A stretch of 64,000 nucleotides of DNA from positions 1-64,000 of the forward strand of contig NZ_MDDV01000009.1 in assembly GCF_001854885.1 (NCBI RefSeq), in the 5' to 3' direction. Position numbers and translations under genes: made by a program. This stretch comes from Ensifer sp. LCM 4579. Lineage in GTDB: Bacteria > Pseudomonadota > Alphaproteobacteria > Rhizobiales > Rhizobiaceae. This document shows, piece by piece, positions 8,512 to 16,896 of this stretch. Below the pieces are notes generated by a model. It ran no database searches. It was not told where the DNA came from and saw nothing but the letters and a program-made list of their open reading frames with translations. The number at the start of each line of letters is the position of its first letter. Position 1 is the first letter of the stretch.

Positions 8512-9654
8512 TCACCAGATGCTGGTGCGGGTGTCCGGTTCAAAGAAGTGAAGCTCTTCGGCATCGACAGCGACGCGCGCGATGTCACCAGCGCGTACTG
8601 TGCTCTTCGGAGAAAAACGGGCTATAGCCGCTTTTTCGTCGCCGATGTCGGCGACGGCGTCCGGGTCGCCAGCGTCCACCCAAGGCGCGTCGATATTCAG
8701 ATGCACCAGGGATTCAGAACCTAGCGCCTCAACAAGAGTGACCGGCGCCGAGAACTCGGCCGAAGAACGCCGGATTGCGGCGTCGTTCATGTGCTCGGGC
8801 CGTATACCGACAATGACCTGACGGTTGGACACACCGTTGAGCGAGGGGCGATATTCGAAGACCCGGTCAGGGATTTCGAAACTGTTGCTGCCCAGGGTCA
8901 GGGTCGTTCCATTCAGAACGGCCTCGTACAGGTTCATCGAGGGCGATCCGATGAAGGCGGCGACAAAGACATTGTCAGGGCGATTGTACAGGTTTTGCGG
9001 TGTGTCGACCTGCTGCAGCACGCCGCCTTTCATGACAGCTACGCGGTCACCCATCGTCATCGCCTCGACCTGGTCGTGTGTCACGTAAATCGTCGTGACA
9101 ATGAGTTTTCTTTGGAGGCTGGCGATCTCGGCGCGCATCTGCACGCGCAGCTTGGCATCGAGGTTCGACAACGGTTCATCCATCAGGAAGGCCGCCGGTT
9201 TGCGGACGATCGCTCGTCCCATGGCGACACGCTGACGCTGGCCTCCGGAAAGGATCGCCGGCCTATGGTCGAGCAAGGTCGTCAATTCGAGGGTGCGTGC
9301 GGCTTCGTCTACGCGCTTGGCAATTTCGGTCTTCGGCAGCCCGGCCATCTGCAGGGGAAAGGCGATATTTTCGCGCACTGTCTTGTGGGGATACAGTGCG
9401 TAGGACTGGAACACCATCGCGATGTCGCGATCCTTTGGATCGACATCGTTAAGCAACCTGCCACCGATCCTGAGTTCGCCGCTGGTAATGCTCTCCAGGC
9501 CCGCGATCATCCTGAGCGCCGTAGACTTTCCACATCCTGACGGACCGACGAAAACCATGAACTCGCCGTCCCTGATGTCGAAGCTCAGATCTTGCAGAGC
9601 GTGAAAGCTGTTTCCGTAGACCTTGTTCATATTGCGCAGCTCTATGGCGGACAT
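8512..9654 (-). CDS. Sugar ABC transporter ATPase (MalK/UgpC type)
   Basis: A 380-residue ATPase of the CUT1 family that energises oligosaccharide import at the inner membrane. Walker A GPSGCGKST (37-45), the signature LSGGQRQR, Walker B FLMDEPLSNLDAKLR and the switch histidine in IYVTHDQVEA are all intact. The C-terminal 140 residues form the regulatory OB-fold (TOBE) region typical of MalK and UgpC (GIRPEHM motif). It follows the two permease genes with a 13-base gap. Its natural cargo is probably the difructose anhydride or fructo-oligosaccharide handled by the GH91 and GH32 enzymes. Confidence 0.93.
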   Translation of the reverse strand: MSAIELRNMNKVYGNSFHALQDLSFDIRDGEFMVFVGPSGCGKSTALRMIAGLESITSGELRIGGRLLNDVDPKDRDIAMVFQSYALYPHKTVRENIAFPLQMAGLPKTEIAKRVDEAARTLELTTLLDHRPAILSGGQRQRVAMGRAIVRKPAAFLMDEPLSNLDAKLRVQMRAEIASLQRKLIVTTIYVTHDQVEAMTMGDRVAVMKGGVLQQVDTPQNLYNRPDNVFVAAFIGSPSMNLYEAVLNGTTLTLGSNSFEIPDRVFEYRPSLNGVSNRQVIVGIRPEHMNDAAIRRSSAEFSAPVTLVEALGSESLVHLNIDAPWVDAGDPDAVADIGDEKAAIARFSPKSTVRAGDIARVAVDAEELHFFEPDTRTSIW

Positions 9655-9667
9655 GCTTCTGCCTCCC

Positions 9668-10504
9668 TCATCCCTTTACAGCGCCGAATGTCAGGCCGCC
9701 GACGATCTGTTTTTGAAGTGCGAGCGTTACGACGATCACGGGAAGCGAGTAGAGCACCGCGGCTGCGGTCATCGCTCCCCAGGCAAGCCCGTAGACTGAG
9801 TTGTATTCGGCGATGACTATCGGTGCCGTTTTCGTAGCCTCCGAAGTCAGCAGCAACGCGTAGAGGAACTCGTTCCAACTCGTGATGAAGGTGAAGAGCG
9901 CAGTCACTGCGATCCCACCAATCATGACCGGAAGGATAATCTTCCGGAATGCCTGAAAACGTGTGCAGCCGTCCATGCGTGCTGCTTCTTCGAGTTCCTT
10001 CGGCACGCCTTCGAAGAAGGCGGACATGAGCAACAGCGCCAGCGGGACGGCAGTCGAGGTGTGGGCGAGAACCAGGCCCGGAATCGTATCGAGCAGGCCA
10101 AGAGACTTTAGAAGCTGGAACAGCGGCATACCGAGAGACACCGACGGCACCATGCGCGTGACCAGCGCAAACAGCAGGAACAGGGTGGTGATCTTACGCC
10201 GGTACTGCGTTGCGACGTAGGCTGCGGGGACCGCCACCGCCAGCGAGAGCACGGTTGTCAGCACCGCCACCGCGAGCGAGCTGGCGAACGCCTTCGGCAG
10301 AGCCGACGATTGCAGCACTTCGCGAAAGTTTTCGAGCGAGACCACGGCAGGCAGGAAGCTCGGCGGAATCTGCTGTACATCCGCCGCCGGCTTGATGGAG
10401 GTCATGAGCAGGTAGACGTATGGCAGCGCGTAGGAGAGAACAAGCACGAGGGCCGCCGCGTTGACCAGGATGCCATTGATATTGAAGCGGGGTGTCCTAC
10501 GCAT
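9668..10504 (-). CDS. Sugar ABC transporter permease (MalG type)
   Basis: A 278-residue inner-membrane permease with about six membrane helices. The EAA coupling loop reads EAARMDGCTRFQAFRKIILPV, the segment that docks on the ATPase, and it identifies the CUT1 MalG subfamily. Its start overlaps the end of the upstream permease gene by 8 bases, so the two are co-translated. It forms the pore with that partner and works with the binding protein encoded at 11444-12703. Confidence 0.92.
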   Translation of the reverse strand: MRRTPRFNINGILVNAAALVLVLSYALPYVYLLMTSIKPAADVQQIPPSFLPAVVSLENFREVLQSSALPKAFASSLAVAVLTTVLSLAVAVPAAYVATQYRRKITTLFLLFALVTRMVPSVSLGMPLFQLLKSLGLLDTIPGLVLAHTSTAVPLALLLMSAFFEGVPKELEEAARMDGCTRFQAFRKIILPVMIGGIAVTALFTFITSWNEFLYALLLTSEATKTAPIVIAEYNSVYGLAWGAMTAAAVLYSLPVIVVTLALQKQIVGGLTFGAVKG

Positions 10505-11378
10505 GAGCCGGCCTCCATATCTTCCAATATGCCGCGGCGGCGAGAAGCATCATGACGATCAGGAACAGGGTTCCGGATGCCGATGCCTCACCAAGATCGC
10601 CGAACCGAACCATGCGTTGATAGATGTTCATCGAGAACACTTCCGACGCGTGATTGGGGCCGCCTTGCGTCTGTATCCAGATGAGGTCGAAGGTCTTGGC
10701 CGCATCTACAGCGCGGACGATGACAATGACGGCGATAACCGGCCGCATCAGCGGCAAGGTGACGTGCCAAAACCGCTTGAACGCATTGGCGCCATCGATC
10801 CGGGCAGCTTCCAGCAAGTCTTTCGGAATGTTCGTCAATCCGGCGTAGGACACGAGCGCGACAAAGGAGGTCGTCAGCCAGATATCGGCGAAGGAAACAG
10901 AATAGATGACGATATCCTCGTCGGAGAGCCAGGCGATCGCATCGGGGTCTCTGATAATGCCCAGTTGGACGAGCCCATAATTGAGAATGCCAATATTGCC
11001 GACCAGCAGGAAGCGCCACAGCAGGCCGGCCACGATCGGCGGCACCATCAACGGCAGCGTGAAGACCGTGCGATGCCAGCGCGATCGGCCAGGAAGTGCC
11101 GAGAACAAGAGAGCGGCGCAGAAGCCGAAGGTAAACTCGAAGAACAGCGCAAAGACCGAATATTGAATCGTTCTCAATCCGCTCTCGGCGACGCGCTTGG
11201 AGGTTAGCGCGTCGATATAGTTCTTGAGCCCGACCCACTCCCTTATGTGAGGAGTGATGGTGTCGACCTTGAAAAAGGAATCAAACACCAGGAGCCCCAC
11301 CGGGTATGCGACCAGCAGGCCCAGGATGGCAAGCGCCGGCGCAAGCATGCAGAGCACAAATCGGTCTTCACCCGACAT
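10497..11378 (-). CDS. Sugar ABC transporter permease (MalF type)
   Basis: A 293-residue inner-membrane permease, about six helices, starting MSGEDRFVLCMLAPALAILG. The coupling loop EAARIDGANAFKRFWHVTLPLM is the CUT1 EAA motif. It is the first permease after the binding-protein gene, with a 65-base gap, and overlaps the second permease by 8 bases. The size matches short MalF-type subunits such as UgpA rather than the larger E. coli MalF. Confidence 0.92.
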   Translation of the reverse strand: MSGEDRFVLCMLAPALAILGLLVAYPVGLLVFDSFFKVDTITPHIREWVGLKNYIDALTSKRVAESGLRTIQYSVFALFFEFTFGFCAALLFSALPGRSRWHRTVFTLPLMVPPIVAGLLWRFLLVGNIGILNYGLVQLGIIRDPDAIAWLSDEDIVIYSVSFADIWLTTSFVALVSYAGLTNIPKDLLEAARIDGANAFKRFWHVTLPLMRPVIAVIVIVRAVDAAKTFDLIWIQTQGGPNHASEVFSMNIYQRMVRFGDLGEASASGTLFLIVMMLLAAAAYWKIWRPAHA

Positions 11379-11443
11379 GGCTGTCTCCGAAAGCTGATGA
11401 TACGCGGAGGATTTTCGCCTCCGCCGGCGATGAGGGCATAGAG

Positions 11444-12703
11444 TTAGTCGAGGATGTCCTCGATCGTTTCCCTGGCATTCGCCAGGAGCTCGCCGACATC
11501 CTCCTTACAGGTCAAGGCCTGCTGCACGGCGGGAAGGACAGCTTCATCGACGATTTCCTGATATTTCTCGTTCATCGGCCGCCCTTGGGTAGCCGGCGCA
11601 CTCAATGTCTCAAGCAGCGGCGTGAAATGCTCATATCCAGGCTTGCCGGAATAGCTGCGATAGGCGGAGTTCGTCGCGGCAAGGCCGAGCGGCGCTTCGA
11701 TGCCCAATGCATTGTTGGCGATCGCAAAGGCTATGAATTTCTTGGCTGCGTCCTTGTGCTGCGACGTCGAAGGAACAACGTTGTACCAAGGCCCCGGAAT
11801 GGCGGCGATTCCGGCCTCGCCCGCCAGCATTGGTGCAACGCCGACCTTGCCGCTGACCTTGGAATCCGCAGGCGTCATCTTGTAGGCGTGGGCCCAGAAT
11901 TTCATCATGGCCGTCTTGCCTTGATAGAACAGGTTCTGAGCTTCGCCCCAACCGATCTCATTCACATTCTCCGGCACCGAGTGATCGGTGCAGTGCGGGG
12001 CGATATAGAATTCGAGCGCCTGCTTATGCGCTTCGTTATCGATGATAACGTTGCCATCCTCGTCGAGGATCACACCGGGCGATCCCGCCTGAAGCACATG
12101 GGCCATCCACTCTTCGGAAAAAGTGCCGATGGTGTCGGTGCCCCAGAAGTCGGTTTTGCCGTCGCCGTCCGTGTCGCGGGTGAAGAACTTTGCCATGTCG
12201 CGCCATTGCTGCCAGGTCTTCGGCGGAGCAAGGGGATAGCCGTACTTTTCCTGGAACGCCTTCTGCTCCTCCGGTTTGCCAAAGAGATCCTTACGATAAA
12301 AAACGATCTCCGCATTCGCCCAGGCGGGCATTCCGATCATTTTGCCTCCGAGATGTGCGTCGGCAAGCAAAGCTGGTGGCAGATCGCTGCGAACCGCGTC
12401 GGTGAAAAGCGGTGAGAGATCCTCGACATGGCCGGCGAATTTGGCGTTCCAGACGACATCGATCGTGACAACATCGAACGCCGATGAACCGGAGGCTATC
12501 TCGGCCGAGAACTTGTCGAATACGCCCTGGTAGGGAACGACCGTGAACTTCACCTCGATGCCGGTCTCAGCTGCGAACTTCTCAGCCACGGCCTTCTGCA
12601 GCATCTCGCCGCCGCCTTCGACCAGGATATTGATGGTTTCGGCATTCGCCGGCGCCACCATGAAGATGAGCGCAAGCGCACTCGCTGAAAGCAAATTCCT
12701 CAT
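11444..12703 (-). CDS. Sugar ABC transporter periplasmic binding protein
   Basis: A 419-residue extracellular solute-binding protein, family 1. The start at 12703 is chosen because AGGAGG lies 7 bases upstream and a clean Sec signal peptide follows (MRNLLSASALALIFMVAPANA, cleavage after ANA). An open frame extends 34 codons further upstream but contains the operator DNA. The mature part has the usual two-lobe pattern (FSAEIASGSSAFDVVTID near residue 70). As first gene of the six-gene operon it should be the most highly expressed. Cargo is inferred to be a fructose disaccharide or dianhydride from the GH91 and GH32 neighbours. Confidence 0.92.
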   Translation of the reverse strand: MRNLLSASALALIFMVAPANAETINILVEGGGEMLQKAVAEKFAAETGIEVKFTVVPYQGVFDKFSAEIASGSSAFDVVTIDVVWNAKFAGHVEDLSPLFTDAVRSDLPPALLADAHLGGKMIGMPAWANAEIVFYRKDLFGKPEEQKAFQEKYGYPLAPPKTWQQWRDMAKFFTRDTDGDGKTDFWGTDTIGTFSEEWMAHVLQAGSPGVILDEDGNVIIDNEAHKQALEFYIAPHCTDHSVPENVNEIGWGEAQNLFYQGKTAMMKFWAHAYKMTPADSKVSGKVGVAPMLAGEAGIAAIPGPWYNVVPSTSQHKDAAKKFIAFAIANNALGIEAPLGLAATNSAYRSYSGKPGYEHFTPLLETLSAPATQGRPMNEKYQEIVDEAVLPAVQQALTCKEDVGELLANARETIEDILD

Positions 12704-12768
12704 GAGATCCTCCTGTCTTTGAGCGAGGCCCTCACTCCAGCCTCCGATGAAGTTAAGCATAATCGCCA

Positions 12769-12825
12769 TGACGACGTTGTCAACGTCCATTGTCGACGTT
12801 GTCATAAAAATGTCGACGTTGTCAT
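12769..12825. promoter_or_regulatory. Three LacI-type operators between the sugar operon and its repressor
   Basis: The 15-mer TGTCGACGTTGTCAT occurs exactly at 12791-12805 and 12811-12825, and a 13/15 match starts at 12769. Each 14-base core (TGNCNACGTNGNCA) is an imperfect palindrome around a central CG, the form expected for LacI-family operators. The cluster lies 66 bases upstream of the binding-protein start on one side and 43 bases upstream of the lacI-type start on the other. It can therefore control both divergent units. The binding role is inferred; the repeats are directly visible. Confidence 0.8.
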
Positions 12826-12867
12826 TCGCTTGGTGTACAACTGCGTTCAGAGAGAAAGGATTACAGA

Positions 12868-13887
12868 ATGGTCAGCATCGTGAGTGTCGCCAAAGCGGCC
12901 GGGGTATCGAACAAGACCGTGTCCCGGGTGATCAACGGCGAACCGCATGTGACCGAGGACACGCGAGAAAGAGTGGAGAAGGCCATTCGGGATCTCGGCT
13001 ACATTCCCAACATGGCCGCGCGCCAAATTCGCTCAAGCCGCTCCAACACGTTCGGGATCATCACCGACTATGTTTCCACGACGCCCTACTCCGTCGATAT
13101 CGTGCGCGGAATCCAGGATTGGGCGAATACGCATGGAAAAAGCATCCTGATGGCAAACACCGGCGGTTTACCCGAACGGGAGGCGGAAATCTGGAAAATG
13201 TTCCAGTCCCACCGTATCGACGGAGTACTCTACGTGACGATGTACCACCGCGTCGTGGATCCCGAGGCCGGCGATGTGAGCATACCGACAGTCATGATCA
13301 ACTGCCGGCCGCAAACGAGCGAACTCTTGCCATCCGTCGAGCCTGACGACTTCCAGGGCGCCCGGGACCTCACCCGATATTTGCTTGAACGGGGACATCG
13401 AAGGATCGGCTATATCAGGCTCAACCCGATTCTGCTTGGGGCTGAACTGCGCCTGGACGCCTTTCGCCGCACCGTGAAGGAATTCGGCCTCGCGGAGAGC
13501 GACCTCTCGATCCGTCTTGGAATGGAGGGACCGGTCGGAGCAGAAGAGAATTACGTGTTTGCGGCAGCGACGGAAATGTTGCAGCAAAAGGATCGCCCAA
13601 CCGCAATCATGAGCGGCAATGATGAAATGGCGATCCAGATCTATATTGCAGCTTTGACATTGGGGCTAAGAATCCCGCAGGACGTCAGCATAGTGGGCTT
13701 TGACGATTTCAGAACCGTATCATTGGCGCTCAAGCCCGAACTGACCACCGCGGCATTGCCGTACTATGATCTAGGTTTCCAAGGAGCCGAGTGGTTGAAC
13801 GGCGTCATTTCCGAAGAAAAGGTGCGCGCGAGTCGTCGTGTCGTCTCCTGCAAACTTGTCGAGCGTACATCTGTGCGTGCTCTGTAG
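12868..13887 (+). CDS. LacI-family transcriptional repressor of the fructan operon
   Basis: A 339-residue LacI/GalR regulator. The N-terminal helix-turn-helix and hinge run over residues 1-60 (SVAKAAGVSNKTVSRVIN, then GYIPNMAARQIRSSRSN). They are followed by a periplasmic-binding-like sensor domain ending with the typical VSIVGFDDF block. GAAAGG lies near the ATG at 12868. It is divergent from the binding-protein gene, with three LacI-type operators in the 164-base gap. It most likely represses the importer, GH91 and GH32 genes and itself until a fructan breakdown product binds. Confidence 0.92.
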   Translation: MVSIVSVAKAAGVSNKTVSRVINGEPHVTEDTRERVEKAIRDLGYIPNMAARQIRSSRSNTFGIITDYVSTTPYSVDIVRGIQDWANTHGKSILMANTGGLPEREAEIWKMFQSHRIDGVLYVTMYHRVVDPEAGDVSIPTVMINCRPQTSELLPSVEPDDFQGARDLTRYLLERGHRRIGYIRLNPILLGAELRLDAFRRTVKEFGLAESDLSIRLGMEGPVGAEENYVFAAATEMLQQKDRPTAIMSGNDEMAIQIYIAALTLGLRIPQDVSIVGFDDFRTVSLALKPELTTAALPYYDLGFQGAEWLNGVISEEKVRASRRVVSCKLVERTSVRAL

Positions 13888-13929
13888 AACTGCCGGAGTG
13901 ATGCCGTCCGCTTTCTATCCCGACACTAG

Positions 13930-14029
13930 CGCATGATCCGACCGGAGTGAAACGAGGATCGACAAGATCATGCGTCAAAAGAAAGCGTTAGAGCGCCGAT
14001 CTGATCCAGGCAGATCGAAACGCGCTCTA
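13930..14029. repeat. Two consecutive hairpins (RIME-like palindromes)
   Basis: First hairpin: CGCATGATC (13930-13938) pairs with GATCATGCG (13966-13974). Second: TAGAGCGC (13989-13996) pairs with GCGCTCTA (14022-14029) and encloses CGATCTG (13997-14003) against CAGATCG (14011-14017). They start 43 bases after the lacI-type stop. They resemble the palindromic intergenic elements common in rhizobia and may also help end transcription. The rest of the 13888-14202 gap shows nothing I recognise. Confidence 0.65.
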
Positions 14030-14202
14030 GCGAACCACCTGATTTGCGGGAACGCTTGGGCATGGAAGGCATGGCCGGCATCGTCTTGCTTGGAAGATGA
14101 GAGAGGCGACCGGACCGTCAACCCGACCGCAAGTCCGACACTGCGGCTTGCAGAGCCTGCAATCAACGATTAACTTGCAATCGATGATGAATGGAGATGA
14201 TC

Positions 14203-14451
14203 GTGGCCAGCATGACGATCCGCAATCTCGATGACAGGCTGAAGCAGCGTCTGCGCGTTCGCGCCGCCGCGCACGGACGCTCGATGGAGGACGAGGCGCG
14301 CGATATCCTGCGTGCGGCTCTTTCCACCAGCGAGGAACGGCCGCGCAACCTCGCCGCGGCCATCCGCGACCGCATCGCGCCACTCGGCGGCGTTGCGCTG
14401 GAGCTGCCGGTCCGCGACCCCATTCGGGAAGCACCGGACTTCTCCGCGTGA
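14203..14451 (+). CDS. FitA/VapB-like ribbon-helix-helix antitoxin
   Basis: A small antitoxin, 82 residues from the GTG at 14203, which has GGAG 6 bases upstream. In-frame ATGs at 14191 and 14212 are alternatives. The N-terminus (MTIRNLDDRLKQRLRVRA, then GRSMEDEARDIL) is the FitA-type ribbon-helix-helix DNA-binding domain. The C-terminal half carries the acidic and hydrophobic toxin-binding segment. Its stop overlaps the GTG start of the PIN-toxin gene by four bases (GTGA), so the pair is one toxin-antitoxin module. Confidence 0.88.
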   Translation: MASMTIRNLDDRLKQRLRVRAAAHGRSMEDEARDILRAALSTSEERPRNLAAAIRDRIAPLGGVALELPVRDPIREAPDFSA

Positions 14452-14876
14452 TTGTGCTCGATACCAATGTACTTTCGGAATTGCTGACACCCGCGCCGAC
14501 CGCCGCCGTAGAGGAGTGGCTTGCCGCTCAGCCGCCGACGTCCATCTTCACCACGACCGTCACCGAGGCCGAGATTCTGTATGGCGTGCGGCTTTTGCCG
14601 GATGGTCGCCGCCGCCGCGATCTCGAGGCAGCGGTTGTTCCGATCTTCCGCGAGGATCTCGCCGGGCGCATTCTGCCATTCGACGGCGACGCTGCGGCCG
14701 TCTATGCCATCATCGCCGTCGAGCGGCGCAAGATCGGCCGCCCCATCAGCCAGTTCGACGCACAGATTGCTGCGATCACCCGCTCCCGCGGAGCAATGTT
14801 GGCGACGCGGAACGTCGCGGATTTCGCGGACACCGGTATCACGATTATCAATCCATGGGATCACCGGTTCTCATGA
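14448..14876 (+). CDS. PIN-domain toxin, FitB/VapC type
   Basis: A 142-residue PIN-domain protein starting with GTG (IVLDTNVLSELL). Active-site acids visible are Asp5, Glu42 (TEAEILYG), Asp104 (SQFDAQIAA) and Asp125 (NVADF), so it should be an active ribonuclease. The FitB-like pattern TxTEAEIxYGVRLLPDG identifies the subfamily. It is coupled to the upstream antitoxin by a 4-bp overlap. Its sequence is clearly unlike the PIN protein at 291-695, so the two modules are not recent duplicates. Confidence 0.88.
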   Translation: MIVLDTNVLSELLTPAPTAAVEEWLAAQPPTSIFTTTVTEAEILYGVRLLPDGRRRRDLEAAVVPIFREDLAGRILPFDGDAAAVYAIIAVERRKIGRPISQFDAQIAAITRSRGAMLATRNVADFADTGITIINPWDHRFS

Positions 14877-15018
14877 AGAAGTCCGCGACCGGCCGCCAGG
14901 CCATCATGCGCATCGAAGGCGACGGCTCGCCTTCCGGTCGGCCATAGGACATAAGCCTGCTTCGATTTCGCCTGGATAGTTGATGTGGAACAATGAACCG
15001 TGTACCGGTGCCGGGTAT

Positions 15019-16098
15019 TCATTGACCGAAGACATGCGCCGCCGCGGCGTCGAATCTCAGCCAGACCGCATCGCCGCGATTGAGCCCGGAAATCGCTTCG
15101 TGCCCGAATGGAAGGCGGACGGACAAATCGTTGCCTTTGCTGGTCTTGGTGGTCACATGGACGTTGTTGCCGAGGAAGGTGATGTCGCTGACCGTGACGG
15201 GCAAACCCGCCTCGGACTGCGTCCTGGACAGGAGCAGCCGCTCCGGCCTCAGCATGAGTGCCGCCTTGGCTCCAGAGGATGCAGCCCCATGGAGGGGGAC
15301 GTGGGAGACGGTCATGCTGTCGCAGATCGCGATCTCGGCCCGGCCATTCGCCGCAGAGACCACGTTGCACGGCAGAAAGTCGCTGTCGCCGATAAACTCG
15401 GCCACGAAGCGGGTGGCGGGATTGGCGTAAAGCTCAGGCCCGGTGCCGATCTGGTCGATCGCGCCCTTCGAAAAAACGGCAATGCGATCGGAAAGGCGAA
15501 GGGCTTCCTCCTGGTCATGCGTGACATAGAGGATGGTCACTTCCGTCTGCTGGTGAATCCGGCGGATTTCGTGCTGGATTTCCTCGCGCAGCTTCTTGTC
15601 GAGCGCGGAGAGCGGCTCGTCCATCAGCAGCACAGGCGGGTCATAGGCAAGCGCGCGCGCCAGGGCGACGCGCTGCTGTTGACCGCCGGACATCTGCGCA
15701 GGCTTGCGGTCCTCGAAGCCCTCCAGCCGGACGAGCTTCAGCATCGCGCGCACCCTGGCATCGATCTCGGCCTTCGGCCGCCGTCGGACTTTCAGGGGAA
15801 AGGCGATGTTTTCGCCGACGGAAAGATGCGGAAACAGCGTGTAGCGCTGGAACACCATGCCGATATTGCGCTTGTGCGACGGCGTCGCCAGCAACGTCTC
15901 GCCATTGAGCAGGATCTCGCCGCGTGTCGGGTTCTCGAAGCCGGCCAGAATGTAGAGCGTCGTGCTCTTGCCCGATCCCGACGGCCCGAGAAAGGTCAGG
16001 AACTCTCCCTGCGCCACATCGAGATTGACATCGTGCACGGCCGTCACCGGTCCGTATTCCTTGCGGATGCCCCGGATTTGCAGGAAGGGTTTACTCAT
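15019..16098 (-). CDS. ABC transporter ATPase, spermidine/putrescine (PotA) type
   Basis: A 359-residue ATPase starting MSKPFLQIRGIRKEYG. Walker A GPSGSGKST, signature MSGGQQQR, Walker B LLMDEPLSALDKKLR and the histidine in ILYVTHDQEEA are intact, with a C-terminal TOBE domain. The open frame continues far upstream, but that part is the overlapping permease region read in another frame. The ATG at 16098 overlaps the permease stop by 4 bases. Last gene of the ten-gene operon. It powers uptake of a polyamine-like or quaternary-ammonium compound. Confidence 0.93.
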   Translation of the reverse strand: MSKPFLQIRGIRKEYGPVTAVHDVNLDVAQGEFLTFLGPSGSGKSTTLYILAGFENPTRGEILLNGETLLATPSHKRNIGMVFQRYTLFPHLSVGENIAFPLKVRRRPKAEIDARVRAMLKLVRLEGFEDRKPAQMSGGQQQRVALARALAYDPPVLLMDEPLSALDKKLREEIQHEIRRIHQQTEVTILYVTHDQEEALRLSDRIAVFSKGAIDQIGTGPELYANPATRFVAEFIGDSDFLPCNVVSAANGRAEIAICDSMTVSHVPLHGAASSGAKAALMLRPERLLLSRTQSEAGLPVTVSDITFLGNNVHVTTKTSKGNDLSVRLPFGHEAISGLNRGDAVWLRFDAAAAHVFGQ

Positions 16099-16895
16099 GA
16101 TTTCAGTCCTTTGCGAATGACGGCGACGATGAGCATCAAGAGCACCGTCAAGAGGATGAGAAGGGTCGAGGCCGCCGCGACGACCGGCGTCAGATCCTGC
16201 CGCAGCGTCGCCCAAATCTTGACGGGAAGCGTCTGAAGCGTCGGGCTCGACATGAAGATTGCGACGACAACCTCGTCCCAGGAGGTCAGGAAGGAGAAGA
16301 TCGCCGCGGAGAAAATGCCGTGGCTGATCGCCGGCAGCGTCACCCGGATCCTGGCTTCGAGCGGAGACGCACCGCAAAGCACGGCTGCATCCTCGATCGA
16401 CTTGTCGAAACCCTCGAGTGCACTGGAAATCGACAGGATCGAGAAGGGCAGCGCCAGCACCAGATGGGAAAGGACGAAGCCGGTCAGGGTTCCGTTGAGC
16501 CCGATCTGCAGGAAGAATGCATAGAGCGCCACCGCGAGCACGACCACCGGCAGGATCATCGGCGTCAGGAAAAGCGCCTTCAACGCCTCCCGGAAGGGGA
16601 ACCGCCCGCGCGTCAGGCCGAAGGATGTGACGAGTCCGAGGAGAACCGAGAGAACGGTGACGATGATCGCGATCCGGAAGCTCGTCCAGGCGGATTGGAG
16701 CCAGCGCGGATCGGCGAGAAGCTCCTGATACCATTTGAGCGTCCAGCCGGGCGGCGGAAAGATCAGCCATTGCGACGAGCCGAAGGACAGCGCCGCGATG
16801 AACAGGATCGGCAGAAGCAGGAAGGCCGTGGTCGCCAGCGTAATGCCGATGAGCACGAGCTTCCACCAGCCGAGGCGATCGAAGTTCAAAAGCAT
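16095..16895 (-). CDS. ABC transporter permease, PotC type
   Basis: A 266-residue inner-membrane permease with about six helices. The coupling loop reads EDAAVLCGASPLEARIRVTLP, the EAA motif of the polyamine/opine family. The start MLLNFDRLGWW at 16895 is preferred to one 17 codons upstream, since GGAGG precedes it and the extra codons overlap the neighbouring gene. The stop overlaps the ATPase start by 4 bases, and the upstream permease ends 1 base away, so the three are tightly coupled. Confidence 0.91.
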   Translation of the reverse strand: MLLNFDRLGWWKLVLIGITLATTAFLLLPILFIAALSFGSSQWLIFPPPGWTLKWYQELLADPRWLQSAWTSFRIAIIVTVLSVLLGLVTSFGLTRGRFPFREALKALFLTPMILPVVVLAVALYAFFLQIGLNGTLTGFVLSHLVLALPFSILSISSALEGFDKSIEDAAVLCGASPLEARIRVTLPAISHGIFSAAIFSFLTSWDEVVVAIFMSSPTLQTLPVKIWATLRQDLTPVVAAASTLLILLTVLLMLIVAVIRKGLKS

Positions 16896-16896
16896 C

